A stretch of 64,000 bases of DNA from Clostridiales bacterium. Its GTDB lineage: Bacteria > Bacillota > Clostridia > Christensenellales > CAG-138. How positions within the stretch are numbered: the stretch's first letter is position 1; the number at the start of each line of letters is the position of its first letter. A program made the translations under genes and the position numbers. The notes below the pieces were generated by a model, which was not told where the DNA came from, ran no database searches, and was given only the letters and a program-made list of their open reading frames with translations. This document shows positions 53,652 through 62,030 of the stretch, one piece after another. The stretch spans positions 1 through 64,000 of the forward strand of contig JAILNX010000034.1 in NCBI GenBank assembly GCA_024691085.1, in the 5' to 3' direction.

Positions 53652-54617
53652 ATGAAGTTTTTCAAAACGATTCTTTCAGTCGTTTTTCTTATCGCCATAC
53701 TATTTGTTTTTTCGTTCGAGATAAAGGAGAGCGCGGATAATGAACCTTTTATACCCGCGCTTCCGGCTTCACTTTCAAAGCTTTTCAGGGACGCGGATCT
53801 TATCGCTGTCGCAACATGTCTTTCAAATACTCTGTCGGCGGACGATGATATTCCAACGGGTTTCCGCATTGACAGAACGGTCTACGGACGCGCTTCTTCC
53901 GGTGAGGTCATAAAGGTCGACGCCTCCGCCGACGCGGGCCGTAAATATCTTTTGTATCTTAAAAAGAAAGATCCGACCGACACGGTTTATTCCGTTCTTA
54001 CTCATGATCCTATACCTTTTACCGACAACGCGGCGACATACGAATACGTTTCTTTTCCCATTGAAAGCATATTGAAGGACATCGAGCGCCAGGAAAAAAT
54101 ACTTACTATCCCATCGAAATTCTATTATTACGATGATTTTCACGCGCTTCTTACATCGTGCGACGAGGTGATACTCGGAAGAGTTATCTCGGTCAGCAAA
54201 CCTACCTCGACGCTTTGCCGCTCGGAAGCGAAGGGCGAGACCACCCAGTCGAGCATGAATATGGTTTTCGTAAGGATAAAGGTGGAAAACTCCTTCTCCG
54301 GTTCCTTCGAATACGGCGATTTTATAAAAATGGTGCTCGCGCCTTATAATTCCATTCCTATAATCAACGATACGGACCTTACGCCTATCACTTCTTCGTC
54401 GCCTTATTTCAACGTTCCTTCGGTCGGAAACACCTACGTCTTTTTCCTTATTAAAGGAGAGGATAAAAAAAGGGACGACTATTTTACAGTCAATCCCTAT
54501 GAAGGCTACGTTCTGATATTGAAGAACGAAATAATCCGTCCTTATTATAACTACGCCCTTAAAAACATCAGCGATCTCGATACCCTGTCAATGATGATGA
54601 AAAAGGATTCAGAATAA
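53652..54617 (+). CDS. Exported protein with two similar beta-rich halves
   Basis: A 321-residue protein with an N-terminal membrane anchor or signal (MKFFKTILSVVFLIAILFVFSF). Two halves seem related: LFRDADLIAVATCLS...GRKYLLYLKKK (about 43-125) and LLTSCDEVILGRVISV...GNTYVFFLIKGE (about 165-290). Each has an early strand describing an export or signalling-type beta barrel and ends with an aromatic strand. The pattern resembles NTR/OB-fold domains, but I cannot confirm that. The gene is AT-richer than most neighbours. AAGGAG precedes the start. It ends 2 bp from the convergent dnaN end. Confidence 0.7.
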   Translation: MKFFKTILSVVFLIAILFVFSFEIKESADNEPFIPALPASLSKLFRDADLIAVATCLSNTLSADDDIPTGFRIDRTVYGRASSGEVIKVDASADAGRKYLLYLKKKDPTDTVYSVLTHDPIPFTDNAATYEYVSFPIESILKDIERQEKILTIPSKFYYYDDFHALLTSCDEVILGRVISVSKPTSTLCRSEAKGETTQSSMNMVFVRIKVENSFSGSFEYGDFIKMVLAPYNSIPIINDTDLTPITSSSPYFNVPSVGNTYVFFLIKGEDKKRDDYFTVNPYEGYVLILKNEIIRPYYNYALKNISDLDTLSMMMKKDSE

Positions 54618-54619
54618 GA

Positions 54620-55732
54620 TCAGCTCTTAAGAAGCCTTACCGGAAGAACAAGATAATAGAACTTATCTCCCTGAACCGGCTCGATCACACAAGGAGTAAC
54701 GCTCGTGTTGAAGCTCAGCGCGACGCTCTCTTCGTCTATGTTCTTCATGATATCGAGCATGAACTTCACGTTGAAAGCTATCTCGATGGGGCTGCCGACG
54801 AGGTTTACCTGAATGCTTTCGTTTACGGATCCGATCTCGCTCCTCGCGCTTATCGAAAGCTCGCCGTCATCGAAATCCATCTTTACAAGATTGTTCTGAT
54901 TGTCCTTCGCGATAAGGAAGGCGATCTCGAGGCTCTCTAAGAAGTCCGCTCTGTTCACAAGCACGCGGGTGACGGATTTCTTTGAAAGAATATTGTTGTA
55001 ATTGATGAATTCTCCCTTAAGAAGCCTTGCCTTTATCTTAGTGACGCCAAGGCTGATCGTAATATGAGTAGCTGAAAGCGTGACTTCCGTTTCATCGTCT
55101 GTGTCGGAGATGATATTTGAAATATCCTGCATGGTCTTCGAGGGAACGACGGCGTTCCTCTGATTGCCGCGAAGAGAAACCTTCTCTGAGCGCTTAGCTA
55201 TCCTGTAACCGTCAAGCGCAACGAGATTGAGATAACCCTCCTCGGTGAACTCCATAAGCACGCCGCGGAGGATAGCCTTTCCTTCATCCTCGTTCGCGCA
55301 GCAGAATACGGTCTGCTTTATCATCGACCTTAAGGTTTTCTGTTTGATGGTAAATGAAGCGTCGCTCTTGACCTCATCCATTTTGGGATAGTCTTCAGTA
55401 TCGAAATACTGAAGAGAGGACCTGCTCTTTCCGGATACAACGTTGATCGCGGAGTTTTCGCCTGTCTCGAATTCGACCTTCTTTCCCTTCATCCTTTTCA
55501 TAAGATCGAAGGTGAGCCTTCCGGGAAGCACTGCGGCGCCTTCTTCCTCGATCAAAGCGGGAATGCTCGTTTCTATCTGAACGGAGGAATCGGAGCATTT
55601 CATATAGAGCTCGTTTCCGTAAACGCTCATATAAATGCCGCTTAATATCTTAAGCTCGTTATTCGGGGAGAGCGCCTTTGTCACGATGGACAAAGCTTCG
55701 TTCAACTCGCTTGTTTCAACGCTGAATTTCAT
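54620..55732 (-). CDS. dnaN: DNA polymerase III beta subunit (sliding clamp)
   Basis: Ring-shaped processivity clamp of 370 residues in three repeated domains. Recognisable are MKFSVETSELNEALSIVTKALSPNNELKILSGIYMSV, EDYPKMDEV, VLMEFTEEGYLNLVALDGYRIAKRSE and the C-terminal PVQGDKFYYLVLPVRLLKS with the usual LPVR ending. It normally stands between dnaA and recF; here the downstream neighbour is convergent, and the upstream side is an AT-rich spacer followed by an unrelated gene. AAAAGGAGT precedes the start. Confidence 0.97.
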   Translation of the reverse strand: MKFSVETSELNEALSIVTKALSPNNELKILSGIYMSVYGNELYMKCSDSSVQIETSIPALIEEEGAAVLPGRLTFDLMKRMKGKKVEFETGENSAINVVSGKSRSSLQYFDTEDYPKMDEVKSDASFTIKQKTLRSMIKQTVFCCANEDEGKAILRGVLMEFTEEGYLNLVALDGYRIAKRSEKVSLRGNQRNAVVPSKTMQDISNIISDTDDETEVTLSATHITISLGVTKIKARLLKGEFINYNNILSKKSVTRVLVNRADFLESLEIAFLIAKDNQNNLVKMDFDDGELSISARSEIGSVNESIQVNLVGSPIEIAFNVKFMLDIMKNIDEESVALSFNTSVTPCVIEPVQGDKFYYLVLPVRLLKS

Positions 55733-55836
55733 ATCTTTTGACTCCTTTTATGAATATCTTTGTTATTAATTACAGAAGCAGTATCAGCAGGCAATGAGGA
55801 TTCTGTTGATAAGCCTTTTTTTATTAACTCTTCCAT
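55729..55836 (-). CDS. Possible 35-codon ORF overlapping the dnaN start
   Basis: MEELIKKGLSTESSLPADTA... ends in TGA that overlaps the dnaN ATG (ATGA), with the dnaN RBS inside it. There is no convincing RBS before its own start, and it resembles no known family, so it may be a coincidental frame or a leader peptide. Confidence 0.25.
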   Translation of the reverse strand: MEELIKKGLSTESSLPADTASVINNKDIHKRSQKI

Positions 55837-55950
55837 AAAAAATACGATATGGAAAAGATAGGAAATAAGAGTGGAAAAATCCCAGTTTTTAAAAGTTTTC
55901 CATATTTTTATAATTATACATATTAACATTTGAGTTATTAATATGGAAAA
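55804..55950. other. AT-rich spacer with DnaA-box-like 9-mers upstream of dnaN
   Basis: In about 150 bp there are TTATCAACA (55804-55812, minus), TCTTCCATA (55829-55837, plus), TTTTCCATA (55848-55856 minus, 55896-55904 plus, 55942-55950 minus) and TTTTCCACT (55870-55878, minus). The spacer is far more AT-rich than the rest of the window, with runs such as TTTTTATAATTATA. This combination is what is expected of an origin or a DnaA-regulated promoter. Confidence 0.5.
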
Positions 55951-55967
55951 CTATGAAAACTCACGGT

Positions 55968-58331
55968 TTAAACAAAGCTCGTTTCCTCTTCCTGCTCGTC
56001 GTATCCGCAGGGGATAAACTGCTTTATAAGCTGCGCCACCTTTTCAGCCTTTTCCTCGTGGGCGAGATGTCCGGCGTTCCTTATAATCGTGTAATTTACT
56101 TTCGGCATAACGGCTCTGAAAAGGTCTGCCATTTCCGTGGGATGCCATTTATCCTCGTTGCCCCACATAAGAAGGGTATCGGCGTTGACGCTCCTTAAGG
56201 AATGGATGACCTCTTCGTCGTCATAGTAGGAAATGCACGAGCGAATAACACGCTTCGCGTCTGATGAGGCGATCGGCTTATAGTATTCGTTGCAAAGATC
56301 GTCCGTATGGTTCGTAAGATCGAAATAGCATTCGCCGAGCATTTTCTTTACCGAACGGTATGAAAGAAGATTTACGGCGAGGCCGCCTAAGAAGCGGTTT
56401 GATATCATCCTCACTGAATTGGGCATTTCCGCGGTGATGCCGCCGGGGGAGAGAAGTACTATCTTTCCAACCCTGTCCGGATAGCGCTTCGCGAAATTGA
56501 TAACGTAGCCTGCTCCCATCGAGAAACCGAAGAGATGCGCGTATTCCATGCCCATCGCTTCCATGAAATGATCGATGAAATCGCCCATTTCGTTGAGCGA
56601 ATAATCGAAATAATAGGGTTTCTGGGAATAGCCGAAGCCCACGAGATCGATCGCGGTCACGCGGAATCTCGACGAGAGCTTGTCGATAAGATCTCGGAAT
56701 GTATAAAGGCTTTGACCGACGGAATGGATGAGGAGAAGATCCTCGCCCTTTCCCTTCTGAAGATAATGGATCTTGACTGTTTCGTACTTTGCGTTGATGG
56801 TGCGGACGGAAAGCCTCCTGCGCTCCGCCTCGGCTTCGCTGTTTTCGGCCTCCGCGACCGCAGAGTCCCTCGCCGCCATGTCTATCTCGAGCTGGCTGTC
56901 CAGCTGACGGAGCTCCGACTGGAGCCTGTCGCATATGCTCTTCTGCGTCTTCCTGTCCTTTTCCGCCATCTGATATGAAGAATTGATGCCGTCGAACGCG
57001 GTCTTGCGCGAGATGTAGTTTGCCTCGGATCTCTTCATTATCAGATTGTTTTCATCCATGACGCTGCGCGCGTTGTCCATTTCTTCGCGCGCTTTTTTAC
57101 TTTCTTCCCGGCGGCGGTTAAGATCGGTCTCGGCGTTAAGAAGCGCTTTCTTGCCGTCGACTACGCTTGCCTCGCCGGACTTAAGATCGCGGGCGTTCGA
57201 TTCCATATCTTCCTGGGATTTAAAATATCCCTTTGCTGCGGAATCGTATTTTGCCTCAGCCTCGGCCGCCCTTGATAAAGCCGCGGAGGATCTTGCCTTC
57301 AGTTCGTCAAGTTCTGAGCGGCATACGGACAGCAGTTCGTTCGAACGGTTGAACTCGATCTCCGCCTTTGAAGCCTCGGCCTCCGCCTCGGAGAGAGCCT
57401 TTTCCGCGTCCAGCTTCATATATCCGGCGTTGTCGAGCCTCGTTGTGGCGGCGGCGAGCTTTGCCCTCTGGGAAGCCGCCTTCGCCCTTAACGATTCGGG
57501 ATCGCCCTTGCCCTCCATGACCGCCTTTTCCGCGTTCGAGAGCGCCTCCGCGAGTGAGGAATGATCGGCGGACGCCTTTACGAATTCCTTCGCGGCGTTC
57601 TGCTGATTCCTCTGCGCGTCATTGAGCTTTTTCTGCTCGGATTTCATAACGGCCAGAAGCTGAGCTGTTATATTCGTAAGCTCGTTGAACTTTATGTTCT
57701 TCTCCGCTTCGAGCGCCGCCGCGTCGTTGGCCTCCTGGCGGGCCTTCTCAGATATTACCTTAAGCTCCGCGGATTCGCCCATGGCGGAGGACACGCGGTC
57801 CTCGTGCTTCATGCCGCTCTCCTTTAATGAAGCGAGCGAGCTCTCCTTTACGGAAAGCGTCGCGCGGCAGTCGTTCACGACCGTCTCCGCCGCTCTCTCC
57901 GCGGAAAGCGCCGAATTGTAAGAGCTCTCAGCTGCGTCGAAAAGCTCCTTTTTCACCGCGAAAATATTAGATTTCTCGTTGTAGTCGGCGTACGCCTCCT
58001 CAAGCGCCGCCCGCTTTGAATCGAGCTCGGGCTGCATGTCGTTCTGCTGTGAGATGATCTCGTCGAGGATCGACCTCGCCTCGGAAAGCTCATCGGATTT
58101 CATCGAGCGGAGACGCGCCGAGTTTTCCGCACGGTCGCGTGCTTTCTGCGCTGCTCGGGCCTTGGTCTCGGCCTGGCTCCTCGCGCCCCTGGCGGCGGAC
58201 TTGTCCCTGTTGACCTCGCGCACCTCGGCGCGCTCAACGGGCAGCTCGCTCGGCAGGACGACGCTTACGTAATCTCCCATATGCTCGTTATTCATAAACC
58301 TTTTGACTTCAAGAGAAAGATTCATATTCAT
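55968..58331 (-). CDS. Long coiled-coil protein fused to an alpha/beta hydrolase
   Basis: A 787-residue protein in one continuous frame. Residues 1-35 are short and non-coiled (VSVVLPSELPVERAEV). About 40-510 are almost unbroken Ala/Glu/Lys/Arg/Ser-rich coiled coil with no Pro-rich break except near 275-280. About 512-780 form an alpha/beta hydrolase: oxyanion region LLLIHSVGQS (533-541), nucleophile elbow GFSMGAG with Ser604, acid Asp727 in WGNEDKWHP, and His755 in NAGHLAHEE, so the triad is intact. No signal peptide or membrane segment is seen, so it is probably cytoplasmic. GGAAGG precedes the start (58331 or 58325). I know no family with this architecture. The substrate is unknown. Confidence 0.85.
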   Translation of the reverse strand: MNMNLSLEVKRFMNNEHMGDYVSVVLPSELPVERAEVREVNRDKSAARGARSQAETKARAAQKARDRAENSARLRSMKSDELSEARSILDEIISQQNDMQPELDSKRAALEEAYADYNEKSNIFAVKKELFDAAESSYNSALSAERAAETVVNDCRATLSVKESSLASLKESGMKHEDRVSSAMGESAELKVISEKARQEANDAAALEAEKNIKFNELTNITAQLLAVMKSEQKKLNDAQRNQQNAAKEFVKASADHSSLAEALSNAEKAVMEGKGDPESLRAKAASQRAKLAAATTRLDNAGYMKLDAEKALSEAEAEASKAEIEFNRSNELLSVCRSELDELKARSSAALSRAAEAEAKYDSAAKGYFKSQEDMESNARDLKSGEASVVDGKKALLNAETDLNRRREESKKAREEMDNARSVMDENNLIMKRSEANYISRKTAFDGINSSYQMAEKDRKTQKSICDRLQSELRQLDSQLEIDMAARDSAVAEAENSEAEAERRRLSVRTINAKYETVKIHYLQKGKGEDLLLIHSVGQSLYTFRDLIDKLSSRFRVTAIDLVGFGYSQKPYYFDYSLNEMGDFIDHFMEAMGMEYAHLFGFSMGAGYVINFAKRYPDRVGKIVLLSPGGITAEMPNSVRMISNRFLGGLAVNLLSYRSVKKMLGECYFDLTNHTDDLCNEYYKPIASSDAKRVIRSCISYYDDEEVIHSLRSVNADTLLMWGNEDKWHPTEMADLFRAVMPKVNYTIIRNAGHLAHEEKAEKVAQLIKQFIPCGYDEQEEETSFV

Positions 58332-58512
58332 TCTTCCTTCCCGGTATATACATTATAATCCATCTTTTATTTTACCGAATTTCATTGAAAAAAGCAACTG
58401 GTTTTTTGATCGCCGCCCCTCCCAAAAAGTATATTGCAAAAAATGCTTTTCTTTGGGGGAAAGATTTGGTATAATCCCCTTGATAAACCTTATTTGAAAA
58501 GGAGAAAAAACC
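58332..58512. promoter_or_regulatory. Divergent promoter region before argF
   Basis: An AT-rich 181-bp gap with TATAAT at 58471-58476 on the plus strand, about 35 bp before argF; the -35 box is unclear. RBS AAAAGGAG precedes argF. No ARG-box-like palindrome was recognised. Confidence 0.45.
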
Positions 58513-59502
58513 ATGCCCGTTAATCTTAAAGGACGTCACCTCTTAACTTTAAAGGATTTTACTCCCGACGAGATCATGTACCTTCTGAACCTTGCCGCCG
58601 ACCTTAAGGCCAAGAAGCGCGCCGGCATCAAGGGCGATCTGCTTGCCGGCAAGAACATCGTTCTCCTGTTCGAGAAGACCTCTACCCGTACCCGCTGCGC
58701 TTTCGAAGTCGCCGCTTACGACGAGGGCGCGAACGTTACCTTCCTCTCCAACTCCCAGATGGGCAAGAAGGAGTCCCTTGAGGACACCGCGAAGGTCCTC
58801 GGCCGCTTCTATGACGGCATCGAGTTCCGCGGCTTCAAGCAGGAGACCGTCGAGCTTCTCGCAAAGCACGCCGGCGTTCCCGTATGGAACGGTCTTACCG
58901 ATATGTTCCATCCCACCCAAGTCCTTGCCGACCTCCTCACCATCCGCGAGCACGTTGCGAAGCCCGTCAATAAGGTCAAGCTCGTCTACGTCGGCGACGC
59001 GAGAAACAACATGGGCAACTCCCTAATGATCATCTCCGCGAAGCTCGGCATGCACTTTGTCGGCATCGCTCCCAAGTGCCTCTGGCCCGAAGAGGGTCTT
59101 GTTAACGAGATGCGCGCTCTTGCCGCCGAGACCGGCGCTGAGATCGAGTTCTCCGACAAGATCGAGGCTGTCGACGGCGCTGACGCCATCTACACCGACG
59201 TTTGGGTATCCATGGGCGAAGAGGATCAGTTCGCCGAGCGCATCAGGCTCCTCGAGCCGTACCGCGTGACCATGGACATGATGAAGATGACCCACAATCC
59301 CGACGTCATCTTCCTGCACTGCCTGCCCAGTTTCCACGACCTTGAGACCTCCGTCGGCCGCGACATCTACGAGAAGTACGGCCTTAAGGAGCAGGAAGTC
59401 ACCGACGAGGTGTTCCGTTCCTCGATGTCGAAGGTCTTCGACGAGGCCGAGAACCGCATGCACACCATCAAGGCCGTCATGGTCGCAACTATAGGAAAAT
59501 AA
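58513..59502 (+). CDS. argF: Ornithine carbamoyltransferase
   Basis: Forms citrulline from ornithine and carbamoyl phosphate, or runs in reverse in the arginine deiminase pathway. The 329-residue protein has the carbamoyl-phosphate loop [15 protein letters not shown] (STRTR at about 57-61), [27 protein letters not shown], and the ornithine-side HCLPSFHD near residue 273. FHD replaces the more usual FHDxxT context only slightly. Codon use is strongly biased to a few codons (CGC, AAG, GTC, ACC), suggesting high expression. No arcA, arcC or other arg genes are adjacent. Confidence 0.95.
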   Translation: MPVNLKGRHLLTLKDFTPDEIMYLLNLAADLKAKKRAGIKGDLLAGKNIVLLFEKTSTRTRCAFEVAAYDEGANVTFLSNSQMGKKESLEDTAKVLGRFYDGIEFRGFKQETVELLAKHAGVPVWNGLTDMFHPTQVLADLLTIREHVAKPVNKVKLVYVGDARNNMGNSLMIISAKLGMHFVGIAPKCLWPEEGLVNEMRALAAETGAEIEFSDKIEAVDGADAIYTDVWVSMGEEDQFAERIRLLEPYRVTMDMMKMTHNPDVIFLHCLPSFHDLETSVGRDIYEKYGLKEQEVTDEVFRSSMSKVFDEAENRMHTIKAVMVATIGK

Positions 59503-59514
59503 TTAAAATAGAGC

Positions 59515-59545
59515 GGGCCTCTTGAAAAGGGGCCCCTTTTCTTGT
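59515..59545 (+). terminator. argF terminator
   Basis: GGGCCTCTT pairs with AAGGGGCCC (one U-G wobble), loop GAA, followed by CTTTTCTTGTTT. Confidence 0.7.
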
Positions 59546-59557
59546 TTAGGGGGTTCT

Positions 59558-60361
59558 ATGGCTGAGTTCCTTCACGGTCTTGAAGCTGAAATGGAGACTC
59601 CGACTTTGTACGGCGTTTTCCACATCGCGGCGTTCCTGATCATAATTGCCGCGTCCGTCCTCCTGTCCGTCCTCGGAAAGGACTCGAAGGACAAGACCTT
59701 CCGCAGGATATGCCTCGTGTTCTGGATACTGTATTTCCTCTTCGAGGCGTACAAGCAGACGATCTATTCCTTCAACTATAACGACGGCAGCCCCTATTGG
59801 GATTACCAATGGTACGCCTTCCCGTTCCAGCTCTGCTCATCGCCCCTGTACGTACTGCCCTTCGTGTTCCTATCGAAGGAGGGCTCGAACGTGCGCCGCG
59901 CTGCGGTCGGCTACATGGCGACCTACGTCTTCTTCGCGGGGGCGGCGGTAATGGCCTACCCCGGCGACGTTTTCGTAAGGACCATCGGCATCAATATCCA
60001 GACCATGTTTTGGCATGGCTCGCAGGTGATCTTAGGCTCGTTCTTCCTCACAAGGCACAGGCGCGAGCTTAACCGCCGGTTCTTCGTTTCCGCCGTCGTC
60101 GGCTTCCTTATTATGGTCGGCGTCGCCATGGCGCTCAATATGACGATCCCGAACTTCACGGACGAGACGTTCAATATGTTCTTCATCTCGCCCAAGTTCC
60201 CGTCGACGCTGCCGATACTCTCCGCGATATGGCCGGTCGTTCCGTGGCCGGTATTCTTCCTGATCTACCTAGTCGGATACACGCTCGCGGCACTCATAGT
60301 TTTCTTCGCGGCGAAGGGGATTATAAAAATTAGCGACAAAAAGAAAAAAATGGGAACCTGA
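59558..60361 (+). CDS. YwaF-like (TIGR02206-type) integral membrane protein, second copy
   Basis: A 267-residue membrane protein with about seven helices, sharing with the gene at 34415 the block FPFQLCSSPLYVLPFVFLS and a following MFWHGSQVILGSFF (conserved His). An N-terminal MAEFLHGLEAEMETPTLYGVFHIA begins the first helix. RBS AGGGGG precedes start 59558. A GGGAACC/GGGTTCCC hairpin overlaps its end. The function is unknown. Confidence 0.8.
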   Translation: MAEFLHGLEAEMETPTLYGVFHIAAFLIIIAASVLLSVLGKDSKDKTFRRICLVFWILYFLFEAYKQTIYSFNYNDGSPYWDYQWYAFPFQLCSSPLYVLPFVFLSKEGSNVRRAAVGYMATYVFFAGAAVMAYPGDVFVRTIGINIQTMFWHGSQVILGSFFLTRHRRELNRRFFVSAVVGFLIMVGVAMALNMTIPNFTDETFNMFFISPKFPSTLPILSAIWPVVPWPVFFLIYLVGYTLAALIVFFAAKGIIKISDKKKKMGT

Positions 60362-60368
60362 GGGTTCC
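60350..60368 (+). terminator. Hairpin ending the YwaF-like gene
   Basis: GGGAACC pairs with GGTTCCC around a TGAG turn, with TCTTTCG after it. The same hairpin type recurs at 61967-61985 before the second RCC1 gene. Confidence 0.5.
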
Positions 60369-60416
60369 CTCTTTCGTTATATAGGGGAAAATCAAAAAAC
60401 GAAAGCAGGATTCAAA

Positions 60417-61943
60417 ATGAAACGCTTTATTTCATTAGTCATCATTCTTGTTATGCTCGTTCCCTTCGCCGCCTGCCGGAAGTCGCCCGACAAGGAAGCG
60501 GACAGTTCCCCCGTTCCGACGGAAACGGCGACGGAAAAGCCGGCCGATCCGACTTCAGAGCCCGTGATCCCCACCGCCGAGCCAACCGATGGGCATGACG
60601 GAGAGCTTCCCAAGGTCTTCGCGGGCGACGACGTTTTCTTCATACTCTATCCCGACGGCAGCCTTTACGGCTGGGGCAATAACATACACGGACAGGTAGG
60701 CATCGGCTCAACCGATTTCGTCAGAACTCCCGTGTACGTCGCGGACGGTCTTAGGCCCGTTTACATCGGCGAGACGGTATTCGCCCTCGACTCCGAAGGC
60801 GGTCTCTGGGGCTGGGGCAGCAACGAAGGCTACGCACTCGGTCTAGGCGATACTTTTGACAGGACGAAGCCAGAAAAGATCCTCTCGGGCGTTACGGAGT
60901 TCGCCTGCCTTGAAGACGGATGCATGTACGCTCTTACGGAAAACGGAGATCTTTTAAAATGGAGCTACGCCCCGTGGGACGACCTCACCGATTATGAAAA
61001 GGATGTCGCCGGCACTCCCTCCGTCTGCTATGAGAACGTCAAGTATTTCGACGAGGATTTCATAATCACCCGCGGCGGCGATCTGATTAAGAGATGGGGC
61101 GATTTCGAAAAGATCGCGGAAAACGTCAGCGAGGTATACGGCTTTGACGGATGGTCGACCATATATAAAGGCACGGACGACACCCTCTATGAGCTCAGAA
61201 AGGTATGGGAGTCCGACGAAACGAAGCTTCTGACTGTCTGTGAAAGCGTCCGCACCGTCATTTTCAGGGGCGCCGGGCATACTTACGTGCTCAAGGAGGA
61301 CGGCGCGCTTTACAATTACGTTCATCCGTTCATCCGCGACCAAGAAACCGAGCCTCAGCTCATATTCATGATGGACGGCGTTAAGGAGCTCATCGAGGCT
61401 TCCTCGATAAGCGAGATCTGGGCCTGCGACGCGAATTTCGCGCTCAAGGAGAACGGCGAACTGTGGGCGTGGGGCGAGATAGACGGACTCCCGCTCGGCA
61501 GGAAGGACGGCGAGGATCTCTCCGTTCCCGCGCTCGTCGCGGAAGACGTACGCGCCGTTTACACGAACGGCGGACAGACCTATTTGATACTTACGAACGG
61601 CGAGGTTTGGGCGACCGGCTTGAACGACGCCGACTGCAGCTCAATAGGCGCCGGCGCGGAGCAGAACGGAAACGTAAAAGGACTCTTCGTAAAGCTCGCT
61701 ATTGAGAACGCGGCATATATCGCAACGCGCCTGACCGCCGATCAGAGGTATGCCACCAAGGCCGGCGAGGACGAATACGAAGGCATATGGTACACAGGGA
61801 CGATAGTCTACGCGCGCACGTTCGCTGTCCTTAAGGACGGAACGATCCTCGCGTGGGGCTATAACGGCGACGGCTGCCTCGGCGCCGGTTCGGCGGATAA
61901 GATAGTGTATACTCCGTCGGAGGTTTGTCCTGAAGGAAGATAA
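60417..61943 (+). CDS. RCC1-repeat lipoprotein A
   Basis: A 508-residue surface lipoprotein with lipobox PFAAC (Cys20) and a Thr/Pro/Glu linker to about residue 60. RCC1-type propeller repeats carry the diagnostic L-x-x-W-G-x-N core: GSLYGWGNNIHGQVGIG, GGLWGWGSNEGYALGLG, GELWAWGEIDG, GEVWATGLND and GTILAWGYNGDGCLGAG. Outer blades are clear and the middle ones are degenerate. RCC1 domains bind partners or carbohydrates, so a binding or scaffolding role on the surface is inferred. It is the paralogue of the next gene. Confidence 0.85.
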   Translation: MKRFISLVIILVMLVPFAACRKSPDKEADSSPVPTETATEKPADPTSEPVIPTAEPTDGHDGELPKVFAGDDVFFILYPDGSLYGWGNNIHGQVGIGSTDFVRTPVYVADGLRPVYIGETVFALDSEGGLWGWGSNEGYALGLGDTFDRTKPEKILSGVTEFACLEDGCMYALTENGDLLKWSYAPWDDLTDYEKDVAGTPSVCYENVKYFDEDFIITRGGDLIKRWGDFEKIAENVSEVYGFDGWSTIYKGTDDTLYELRKVWESDETKLLTVCESVRTVIFRGAGHTYVLKEDGALYNYVHPFIRDQETEPQLIFMMDGVKELIEASSISEIWACDANFALKENGELWAWGEIDGLPLGRKDGEDLSVPALVAEDVRAVYTNGGQTYLILTNGEVWATGLNDADCSSIGAGAEQNGNVKGLFVKLAIENAAYIATRLTADQRYATKAGEDEYEGIWYTGTIVYARTFAVLKDGTILAWGYNGDGCLGAGSADKIVYTPSEVCPEGR

Positions 61944-61966
61944 TCATAAGAAAACAAGGAAAAACA

Positions 61967-61985
61967 GGGAACCGACCGGGTTCCC
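61967..61985 (+). terminator. Hairpin between the RCC1 paralogues
   Basis: GGGAACC pairs with GGTTCCC around a GACCG-containing loop, followed by TGTGCGTTATATAA. The context matches that at 60350 and points to duplication of the whole gene unit. Confidence 0.45.
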
Positions 61986-62030
61986 TGTGCGTTATATAAT
62001 TGAATACCCAAAATGAAGGAAGGCATCCTT

